This document shows, piece after piece, positions 52,429-60,500 of a stretch of 64,000 nt of DNA (positions are counted from its first letter, which is position 1; each line of letters opens with the position of its first letter). The notes beneath the pieces were generated by a model that saw only the letters and a program-made list of their open reading frames with translations, did no database searches and was not told where the DNA came from. The DNA comes from Tritrichomonas musculus (lineage: Eukaryota; Parabasalia; Tritrichomonadida; Tritrichomonadidae). The stretch lies in contig JAPFFF010000011.1 in assembly GCA_039105265.1 (NCBI GenBank), positions 372,001 to 436,000 of the forward strand. Direction: 5' to 3'. Made by a program: the position numbers and the translations under genes.

Positions 52429-52800
52429 TTACTCCTTGTCTTTTGGAGATGAAGCTTCTTGTTCATCTTCATCATCTTCTTCTTGTGTCTCTTGCGAGTC
52501 AGGCACTATAGGCACGTGAAAGCCAATAGATTTTGGTGTTGGAGATTGAGGAATCTTTTTATGAAAAACCTCGCAGGTAGTGAGATTCATTTGAGTAAGT
52601 GCTTCAGCAATCTTGTTCATGTTTGCTTGTATCAAAGGGTCATAGATGGTGCAGACATTAGATGATGTCGAGTTTATTATTTTTTGGTTGAACAGAAATA
52701 TCACCTCTTTAATAGCATTGGCTATTTCAACATGAGCATTTTTGATAGCAAGCTTTTGCTGTTTTTGGAATTCTTTGAAGTCATTTCCAGAACGCGACAT
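52429..52800 (-). CDS. Helical protein with acidic tail, unknown (element C)
   Basis: 123 residues. The N-terminal 80 residues are helical and amphipathic (FKEFQKQQKLAIKNAHVEIA, IQANMNKIAEALTQMNLTTC); the tail is acidic and Pro/Ser-rich (SQETQEEDDEDEQEASSP). It is the first leftward gene after the structural block and lies divergent from the basic protein gene at 52877. Confidence 0.5.
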   Translation of the reverse strand: MSRSGNDFKEFQKQQKLAIKNAHVEIANAIKEVIFLFNQKIINSTSSNVCTIYDPLIQANMNKIAEALTQMNLTTCEVFHKKIPQSPTPKSIGFHVPIVPDSQETQEEDDEDEQEASSPKDKE

Positions 52801-52876
52801 TTTAAAAAATGAAGTGATTTTGTTTGCGAATATTCAATTTTCAAAAATAATTCAATTTTTTTTCTCGAATGAAATC

Positions 52877-53155
52877 ATGAGCCAAAATTTAGATTTGGGT
52901 GAGTTCAAGGAAACAGCTATCATCAAGAAGTTGAAGAAGTCCAAGAGTAACAACAACCTCAAAAATATTGATACTGCAAAAACTGAAACAACAGAAAAAC
53001 GTGGTAGAAAGCAAAAGTATGCAACAGTTGAAGAACGAAATGAAGCACGTAAACAACAGCAAAAGGCATATCGTGAAAGAAAGAAAAGAGAAATACAAAG
53101 TATGAAGGAAAAAATAATGTCGTATGAAAGCAAAAAGGTAGCTTATGAAGAATGA
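52877..53155 (+). CDS. Basic bZIP-like protein (element C)
   Basis: 92 residues from the ATG at 52877. An AT-hook-like KRGRKQ precedes a basic helix and possible short zipper: VEERNEARKQQQKAYRERKK, REIQSMKEKIMSYESKKVA. The pattern N.xxA(R)..Q.A(Y)R.RKK is close to the bZIP basic region. It could be a DNA-binding regulator of the element. Its last codons (KKVAYEE) lie in the first copy of the 19-bp tandem array that follows. Confidence 0.5.
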   Translation: MSQNLDLGEFKETAIIKKLKKSKSNNNLKNIDTAKTETTEKRGRKQKYATVEERNEARKQQQKAYRERKKREIQSMKEKIMSYESKKVAYEE

Positions 53156-53403
53156 GGTAGCTTATGAGGAAAAAGGTAGCTTATGAGGAAAAAGGTAGCT
53201 TATGAGGAAAAAGGTAGCTTATGAGGAAAAAGGTAGCTTATGAGGAAAAAGGTAGCTTATGAGGAAAAAGGTAGCTTATGAGGAAAAAGGTAGCTTATGA
53301 GGAAAAAGGTAGCTTATGAGGAAAAAGGTAGCTTATGAGGAAAAAGGTAGCTTATGAGGAAAAAGGTAGCTTATGAGGAAAAAGGTAGCTTATGAGGAAA
53401 AAC
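53138..53403 (+). repeat. Fourteen 19-bp tandem repeats (GGTAGCTTATGAGGAAAAA)
   Basis: Fourteen copies, nearly perfect after the first. The first copy lies in the final codons of the bZIP-like gene, so the array seems to have grown out of the coding end. The 19-bp period changes frame with every copy, so the rest is not coding in one frame. Confidence 0.95.
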
Positions 53404-53429
53404 ATGTAGTTAAAAAAACTTTTTTTTAG

Positions 53430-53855
53430 TTATTCATTTTTCTTGTAGTACATTGTGATGAACTTCTTGTTTCTTTTCACTTTCTTATGTGTAAAGTGTC
53501 TCTTTGTTCCATCGAGATGCCCGAAACCAAGTCGAGTAATAGATAGTTCATGACCAAAGAACATGTTGTACAAGTTAACAATGTCTCTTGCAGGATAACA
53601 ATCTTTCTCGAGGTTGTCAAACCATTCATCATACCTCTTTTTTTGTTTTGCTCGAAGTCGATGTGCATCATTTTCAAGAGCATGAGCATAATTTTCACAC
53701 ATCGTTCTTAAATTTGATGTATCATCTTCAACTTTTAGTTGAGATATTTTTTTCGACATGTTTATATTAATTTTGTAGTCGAATGAATCATGATCTTTAG
53801 GAGGTGTTTGTTTTTGTAAAATATCTTCTATTTTATCTTCTTCTTCATTCATCAT
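53430..53855 (-). CDS. Unknown basic protein (element C)
   Basis: 141 residues. The N-terminus is acidic (MNEEEDKIEDILQKQTPPKD). A helical basic middle (NYAHALENDAHRLRAKQKKR) precedes a compact part with YDEWFDNLEKDCYPARDIVN and HELSITRLGFGHLDGTKRHF, and a basic end. It might bind nucleic acid. No family is recognised. Confidence 0.5.
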   Translation of the reverse strand: MMNEEEDKIEDILQKQTPPKDHDSFDYKININMSKKISQLKVEDDTSNLRTMCENYAHALENDAHRLRAKQKKRYDEWFDNLEKDCYPARDIVNLYNMFFGHELSITRLGFGHLDGTKRHFTHKKVKRNKKFITMYYKKNE

Positions 53856-54045
53856 TAATAAAATAATAGTGATATTAATAAATATATTTTTTTAAAATTT
53901 CAATATATTTTATTTTTTTTAATTCAATTTTTGAATTTTTATAGTGTATATAACTTTTTCAAAGAAAAATATCCACCTTCGAGTTTTTCTACGAAATTTA
54001 AAATTTAGTGATATCAACTAGAAAATAGATCATTTTTATACTTGT
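53856..54045. other. AT-rich intergenic segment with Inr-like word
   Basis: About 190 bases of A/T-rich DNA without a gene. Just before the next ATG (54046) lies TCATTTTTATACTTGT, which fits a trichomonad-type initiator. Confidence 0.4.
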
Positions 54046-55464
54046 ATGTCATACAACTACAGCTCAGACAGTGATGTTAGTCTATTTGACTCGATCGAGC
54101 AATCGGGTCAACAAGCTCCACCATCAGATCCGCCATCAGCTCCACCCACAGAAGATTGGATCAAGAACATGACCCCAGAACAACTCGAATCCATGAGACA
54201 GTTCATCATGAAGCAGCAAGAAGAAGCAGCAGCTAGATTAAAGAAGAAGCAGCAAGAAGAAGAAGCAGCTAGATTGAAGAAGAAGCAAGAAGAAGAAGAA
54301 GCAGCAAGATTGAAGAAGCAGCAAGAAGAAGAAGAAGCAGCTAGATTGAAGAAGCAGCAAGAAGAAGAAGCAAGAAGGAAGAAGAAGCAAGAAGAAGAAG
54401 CATTAGCAAGATTGAAGCAAGAAGACGATGCAAGAAGGAAGAATCCATATGTTCCATATGTTCCAATTTCCAATAAAGTCTTTCCACCACCTCGCTCATA
54501 TAATATAATACAAGTTCCTCCACCTCCTCCACCTCCTTCTAATCAACAAATACCGCCACCTCCAAGAGTTCTCGCTAGACCATCTGCATTTGTCGAGAAT
54601 CAAAAACTCGGTTCCAATCCAAAAGAAGAAACAAAGATAGAAGGAGAAGAAGAAGAAGTTGATCATGAACAAGAACCATCACCAGCTCGCAAAGAACCAT
54701 ATAAGCCACCGAAAAGTGTTCATGATATGAAATCCAATAGTGATTATAAGGAGGATAATGTTCGTCCATTCGACTTTCGAGAAGAAATGGAACAATTAAT
54801 AGAAGAAAATGAAAACTTGAAAGAACGATTAACGAAGTTGGAGGAGAAAATGACTGGTGTAGAATTTCACATTGAAGACATCAATCACAATGCTGAAGAA
54901 CTCAGGAAAGACATTGATAATAACGACGAATACGCACTCGAGCTGATGAAATTGGAACTTGCTCCAAAAAAGGTGGCGAAGTACATTAACAAAATTCACG
55001 ATCTAAAGAAGGACGTGTCAGATCTCAAAAATGCTCAACAAGCTGGTCCTCCAACAGATGATGCATTTGCTGAAAAGTTGGCAAGATCGAACTTGATGAT
55101 GAAAGAAGCTGATTATCTTCGAAACATGTTGGAAGCTGTTGAATCATATGACAAGAAAAAAGCACCAGATCAGATAAGCGTGTTCAAGTCCTATGGATGG
55201 AAGTTGTCCAATTGCGTTTATCATCTTCGACAATACTTATCACAAGAAGAGAAAGAGAAGTTGGACAAAGCATGCAGCTTCGAGAGAAGTGGAAGGAAGC
55301 AATCACCGAAGCAAGTGCTGAAAGCCATGAGGCAATGGGGTGAATCAATGGAGAAGAACGAAATTCAACGGAACTCTGAATCGAAGGTGAAAGGAAATGA
55401 GTTCCAATATCATTTTCCACATCTCGATGATAATGTCGTTGATGATGATGATTACCCCCAATAA
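54046..55464 (+). CDS. Long coiled-coil protein with QEEEAARLKK repeats (element C)
   Basis: 472 residues. The N-terminus is Ser/Asp/Pro-rich (MSYNYSSDSDVSLFDSIEQS). Residues 55-130 are repeats of KKQQEEEAARLKK, forming a continuous coiled coil. Then come Pro runs (VPPPPPPPSNQQIPPPPR), an acidic linker and a second coiled coil near 245-330 (MEQLIEENENLKERLTKLEE). The C-terminal helical part has SYGWKLSNCVYHLRQYLSQE. It could be a scaffold, tether or structural filament. No catalytic motif is seen. Confidence 0.6.
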   Translation: MSYNYSSDSDVSLFDSIEQSGQQAPPSDPPSAPPTEDWIKNMTPEQLESMRQFIMKQQEEAAARLKKKQQEEEAARLKKKQEEEEAARLKKQQEEEEAARLKKQQEEEARRKKKQEEEALARLKQEDDARRKNPYVPYVPISNKVFPPPRSYNIIQVPPPPPPPSNQQIPPPPRVLARPSAFVENQKLGSNPKEETKIEGEEEEVDHEQEPSPARKEPYKPPKSVHDMKSNSDYKEDNVRPFDFREEMEQLIEENENLKERLTKLEEKMTGVEFHIEDINHNAEELRKDIDNNDEYALELMKLELAPKKVAKYINKIHDLKKDVSDLKNAQQAGPPTDDAFAEKLARSNLMMKEADYLRNMLEAVESYDKKKAPDQISVFKSYGWKLSNCVYHLRQYLSQEEKEKLDKACSFERSGRKQSPKQVLKAMRQWGESMEKNEIQRNSESKVKGNEFQYHFPHLDDNVVDDDDYPQ

Positions 55465-55547
55465 GATAGGTCATAACTAAAAAAATAATTTTTTTAACTT
55501 TTTCTTTGTTTTTATTTTTATCGTTTCACTTTTATTTTAGGTTAAAC

Positions 55548-56498
55548 ATGAACAAGGACATTGAAGATAATTTTTTAGATGCTATTGGAGATGTCTATGC
55601 TGATACAAAATCACAGTTTCGTCGTGAATATAATCGACGTGCAAAACAATACCAAAAGAAAGACAAATTTAAAGAAGAAATGAGGAAGCTCATGATTCCT
55701 GCAGGACAAGGTATTGGTTTTGCTACAGACATCAATCAAGATGAAGATAAGAGGTACGCATTTACGGAAGCACTACGACAGATACATAAAAAGAAAAATG
55801 TTGGAAGACCTATTGTTAAAGCAATTGCACTTGATGGAACTTATAAGTACTTCACACTCAGTGATAAGCACAACATCGAAAGTACATTAGGTCATATAAC
55901 AGGAGAACTTGATTTAAGTGAAGACCAATCAGACACTAATCCATATATCTCAAACATGTTCATTCCAGTTCGATATGAGGTACAATTTATTGACATGAAC
56001 AAAACAAATGATGGTGTTCATTTTAGAACCAAGATGCAAGATATGGATACTCATGAAATCTATGATGATGAAGTCGAAATTGATGAAGACTATCGAAATA
56101 CACCAGAAGGTAGTTTTTTCCCATACATCAATCTATCACCTATAGACTTATCTACATACCAAATCTTTCATGAGGTAAGGAAAGAGAACTACAGAGATAA
56201 TTGTTTTGTATATGCTTGTATACAATCCGGTGTGTTCACTGATGATGAAATAGATGACTTACGATTTTTTGTTCAAACAAGAGCCATACCCAATAACAAG
56301 ATAGAAGAAGTAGCTAAAAAGTTCAAGTGCAATTTTAGTATCATTAGAATTGTTGAACAACCTGATAAATACAAGTATGAAACAAGAATCAACACCAGAA
56401 AGAAAAAATGGTCTGTTGATTTTAAAAGAGAAGTTAACCTGATATTGTTCAAAGTATCATCAACCTCTTATTGGAAAAAATATGTGTCAGTTTCATAA
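55548..56498 (+). CDS. Polymerase-type N-terminal remnant (element C)
   Basis: 316 residues from the ATG at 55548, which follows TCACTTTTATTTTAGG. The segment REDNCFVYACIQ-like (YRDNCFVYACIQSGVF), followed by IEEVAKKFKCNFSIIRIVEQ, resembles the region upstream of the exonuclease in the polymerase of element A (DNLCWYRFLAACLDD, AEKHHLNVDIYEYL). The first 130 residues are basic and helical. No exonuclease or polymerase motif lies within it. Element C's polymerase gene is considered broken. A stand-alone OTU-like or unknown protein is the alternative. Confidence 0.4.
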   Translation: MNKDIEDNFLDAIGDVYADTKSQFRREYNRRAKQYQKKDKFKEEMRKLMIPAGQGIGFATDINQDEDKRYAFTEALRQIHKKKNVGRPIVKAIALDGTYKYFTLSDKHNIESTLGHITGELDLSEDQSDTNPYISNMFIPVRYEVQFIDMNKTNDGVHFRTKMQDMDTHEIYDDEVEIDEDYRNTPEGSFFPYINLSPIDLSTYQIFHEVRKENYRDNCFVYACIQSGVFTDDEIDDLRFFVQTRAIPNNKIEEVAKKFKCNFSIIRIVEQPDKYKYETRINTRKKKWSVDFKREVNLILFKVSSTSYWKKYVSVS

Positions 56499-56820
56499 TG
56501 ACTTTGATGAGTTCGAAGGTAGTCAAGGGGAAATACACTCAAGAAAACTCATTGCACTTGGTAAAAAGAGCTACCTCGATATCTTGGTTGATGAACAAGG
56601 AAATGAAGGATATCATATTAGACTCAAAGGAATTCCAAAACAAGTTATTCTCAACAAGTGCAAAAGGATGGATATCTCAGTTGAAGAGCTTTTTGAAAGA
56701 ATGCATGAAGGAGAAAGTATGACATTTGATTTGTTGGATGGTTCGAATGCATTCAGGAAGTCAAAGACATTTCAACAAACCAACTTACCTAAATTTGCAC
56801 GTACTCTTAGGTTTACTTAG
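56482..56820 (+). CDS. Polymerase-type C-terminal remnant (element C)
   Basis: 112 residues. IALGKKSYLDILVDEQGNEG followed by YHIRLKGIPKQVI recalls the end of protein-primed polymerases, where a (P/G)K.Y motif is followed by a KLKG(V/I) segment (in element A: PKCYTIFNSGAVTKALKLKG). A thumb-like helical end follows (DISVEELFERMHEGESMTFD). It overlaps the tail of the leftward gene at 56813. Function as a separate protein is doubtful. Confidence 0.4.
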   Translation: MCQFHNDFDEFEGSQGEIHSRKLIALGKKSYLDILVDEQGNEGYHIRLKGIPKQVILNKCKRMDISVEELFERMHEGESMTFDLLDGSNAFRKSKTFQQTNLPKFARTLRFT

Positions 56821-57553
56821 TAATAACATCATTGATATCAGTCGAGTTAGATGGTTTAATTTTGATAGTTATGAACAAAGGACTTTTTAACAATATCGGC
56901 TGGTATTGAAAATCTACTAAACTTAATTCTAAAAACTTTAATGAATCTGTAAATGTTTTTATTTTTAAAGGCTTACCCTCAGTCTCGAAATCATAGATAA
57001 GTGGTTTCTTATCTACAGTGAAGGTATTTATTGTACCAATAACTGAAGGTGTATATTGTTGTTCACCTATATTCGAGTATATGGCATTACCTTGTAGTGA
57101 TACTAGATACAACTTAGTATGATTTAATATTGGTATATCTTTTATTATATAGGTTGTATTAGCAGGTAACTCTAAAGGCAATGGAGTATTATAAAGACCA
57201 GTTACTAATGCAGCTCGATGAGTTAAAGACGTAATGGTAGTCTTCATTGTGGTTTTTATTTGGAATGTTCTTGTTTCTTGTTTATACTCCCATTGAAACC
57301 AAGACATTAAATTTAATACCGATTGTAATTCTTTGATTGTATAAGAAAATTTAGGAGTTCGAAAATAGGCTTTAATAGGTACTGAATCACTTGACATCTC
57401 AATATAATCTTCATCATTGGTTAACAGAATATTACTCAAGGTGCTTAATGAAGATACATAATACTTGACATATTTACACTTCCAAGGTATATCTAAATTA
57501 ACTGATACCTTATTATATTCATCTGCATTTGTGCTTTGTACTGATACTAGCAT
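56813..57553 (-). CDS. Beta-rich structural-type protein, head-to-head with stalk gene (element C)
   Basis: 246 residues dominated by predicted strands: VSVQSTNADEYNKVSVNLDI, IKAYFRTPKFSYTIKELQSV, TRTFQIKTTMKTTITSLTHR, TKLYLVSLQGNAIYSNIGEQ and the closing LKFLELSLVDFQYQPILLKS, PLFITIKIKP. The ending resembles the penton-like proteins in style. It shares a 16-bp divergent start region with the giant stalk gene, as the large protein and fibre genes do in A and B. It may be a fibre-base or minor capsid protein (inference). Confidence 0.45.
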   Translation of the reverse strand: MLVSVQSTNADEYNKVSVNLDIPWKCKYVKYYVSSLSTLSNILLTNDEDYIEMSSDSVPIKAYFRTPKFSYTIKELQSVLNLMSWFQWEYKQETRTFQIKTTMKTTITSLTHRAALVTGLYNTPLPLELPANTTYIIKDIPILNHTKLYLVSLQGNAIYSNIGEQQYTPSVIGTINTFTVDKKPLIYDFETEGKPLKIKTFTDSLKFLELSLVDFQYQPILLKSPLFITIKIKPSNSTDINDVITK

Positions 57554-57569
57554 TTTATTATATCCTAAA
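57554..57569. promoter_or_regulatory. 16-bp divergent start region in element C
   Basis: TTTATTATATCCTAAA separates the leftward ATG at 57551-57553 from the rightward ATG at 57570-57572. This is the third element with a head-to-head pair that includes a fibre or stalk gene and a gap of 14-18 bases. Confidence 0.5.
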
Positions 57570-60500
57570 ATGTCAATTAAAGTTTATTCTTTGTTATCAG
57601 GAGAAACAGAGAAGCTAAAAGACAAAGACATAGAGATAAGTGTTAATGATGAAAACAACATCGATATCATAAGAGGTGGAGACCCTAAAGATTATCCAAA
57701 ATTCAGTTGCTTATATAATAAGGAAGAGATAGACATAAAATTGGTTAGTGACTATCTGGATAAAAATGGGCTCGAGTCTTTTGGTGCTCTTAACATTATG
57801 GGAGGTAAAGGTATATATACATGGAATACTGATGGTACACTAACGACAAAAATACAATATTGTGCTAGTCTCAATAAACTATATGAAAGATTAAGAGACA
57901 GTGCTAAAAATTTAGAAGTCTTTTTAACCAAAATGAGGGAAGATGTAGATTTCACTGGAGAGATAAGTGATAAAGATATAATAGAAGAAGAATATGATGT
58001 TAGTACATATAAGAAGTTAATAGAAGCATTAACAGCGAATCAAAAAGGTATGTTAGATGTTATGAATTTAATGATTCAAAATATAGATGAAGTTAATAAT
58101 GCAATTGTTCCAAGTATCGATTGGAATACATTAAAGGACTTAAAAATAATTGTCGAACATGTAGATGAAACTACCAAAGCAATTACCTATGGAACAGATA
58201 CAATAAAACCTAAAAACATGGAAACTATAATAAAAGAGTTAAGTACAAGTAATGATAATATATCAAAGTGGATAAAAAATAATACTGTTGATTTTACTGA
58301 AATTGAGCCCATTAAATATGTAGATTTAAAAGTTAATGAAACTACTAATGAAACTATCTTTGATGTCAATGAGACAAAGATAAATAACATGAAAGACTTT
58401 GCTGAGAAAACAAATACAACAGCTGCTAATATTACTAAATGGATAGATGCATTAAATGATCAAACCATAAGTTATGAGACTCTCTTGAACTTAACAGGTG
58501 GTAATACTTCAATGTGCCTAATTAATAAAACAACTGGTGAACCAGAAATACATGAGGTTAAAATAGAAATAGATGAAACACCACCACCTACTCCAACACC
58601 TGAGCCAACTCCAGACCCTACACCTACACCTACGCCTACTCCAACTGAACCACCAAAAGAGTTAGTTAACAAAGAAGATATGGTTTATGTAATTCCTCCT
58701 ATTGATGAATTAAAGAAACTCGAAGAATATACGATTCCAAAAATAATAGAACCAGAAGTACTCAAATTAACAGTATCCAAGTTTTGGTTATATAGTCAAA
58801 AGACAATAGGATGGATAAAAGACTTATTGTATAATATCATTTCAACTACCCTATCTCTTGCTAAACAGCCTATTAAATTAACTTATAAAACAATTGCTTT
58901 TGCGACAAAAGAATTTATGAAGATTATATATAACTTATTTTATTTTATCTGGTATGGTATTGATAGTATTGTGGATATTGCATATGAAGCTGTTAAAGAT
59001 AATGAAAAAGTGGGGGTAATCTTTTATATTGGAGGAGAAGATGCAGATGCTGACTTTAAGGATGTAGATTTGCATCAGGTCATTGATGAGATAAAAGAAT
59101 TGACACCAAGACTTAATAACAAAATTGATGAATTAAAGAATGAAGGAATTCGAATGATTAAAATAGCATATAGCTCATTTACATTATTTTGGAGCAACTT
59201 ATGGCACTTCATAGTTGATTTTATCATGAACTATCCGAATTTAGTTAATAATATTATACAGATAGGCGGAAATTGGATAGATGCTCAATTTTGGCAATAT
59301 ATAGGAGGTTATTCTGATTTAATTCTGTATGTTTATGTAATACTTGTATATGCAATCGCTGGGGGTTTAGGCGTTGGGGCATTTTGTTTATGTGTAATTC
59401 TAATAGCTGCCCTTTTCGAACCAATAGGAAGAGGTGCCCAATGGATTTTAAATAAGATTACGCGACATCCTCCTGCTCCTCATGCTCGTACACTTGAAGT
59501 TGACGATAATGACGTTGTTAATACTGATGATGAAAATAGCTTTGATATTGTTGACCCTGATGGAAATAAAATTGTAATTGAGATTGATGATGATATATTA
59601 GAAGTATTTCGAAATCAATATAACTCATTGGTCTCCAAATATCAAACAATCTATGATGTTGTTCCCTCTACTCCATCAACTGACTCCAAGTATTTTACCT
59701 TGAAGGAATCAGACCAGTTATATTTATATAGACCATCTAAGACGTATGAAGAATCCAATTATTATTGTATGAGATGGGATATAGATAAAGATTATGACAT
59801 ACCACTAAATTTAGTATTTAGATTCAAAGACTATCTATTTGGTCATAACTGGGAATTAACATGGGATGGTAAAAATTGGACAGGAAATAATTGTCAAAAC
59901 ATGTGTACAGAAAAGATATCATACATGAACACAAATAACGGTGCGCCTGCTTTAACAATCAAACATAACGAAAGAATTGGTAGATGGATAAAAGGAACAA
60001 TAAAGGAAGATTTAACTGATGATGATAATTATGCTCATATCTTGAAAGATTATCTTACCAATTGGAGGGTTGTTAAGAAAGATGGAACCATACTAAGTGA
60101 AGGAATAACTGCAACTTTTGATTCAAGTGGTTCAGGTACTTTAACTCAAGATGGATATAAATATGAACAAGCTAGAATGTATGTTGATGCGCCAAGTGGA
60201 TTAAATGCAGATGATGGATTATATGTTTATGCTGACCTAAATATTAATGGAAATATAACTGAATTAAAATGGGATTGTCATCCTACTCATTGTATTAATT
60301 CAGGTGTTATGCATACCTATGGGTCAAATCCTTGTCTCGAATCATTTAATTATCATCGAGAAAAAAGGCATTCCATTAAAATCATTGAAGGATTTAATCA
60401 TAAGAACATTCGAATATATATAGAGAAAGAATTATTTGATTTTGATGTGAAAGTTAATCCATTCGATATAATTATTCAACAACAATTTTATGAAGTAGAG

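Noticed and set aside
53138-53403. CRISPR-like array
   Set aside because: Units are 19 bp, contiguous and without spacers; a plain tandem repeat.
56471-56722. Alternative rightward frame of 83 codons
   Set aside because: Overlaps the polymerase-type remnant in another frame and has no start context or recognisable sequence.
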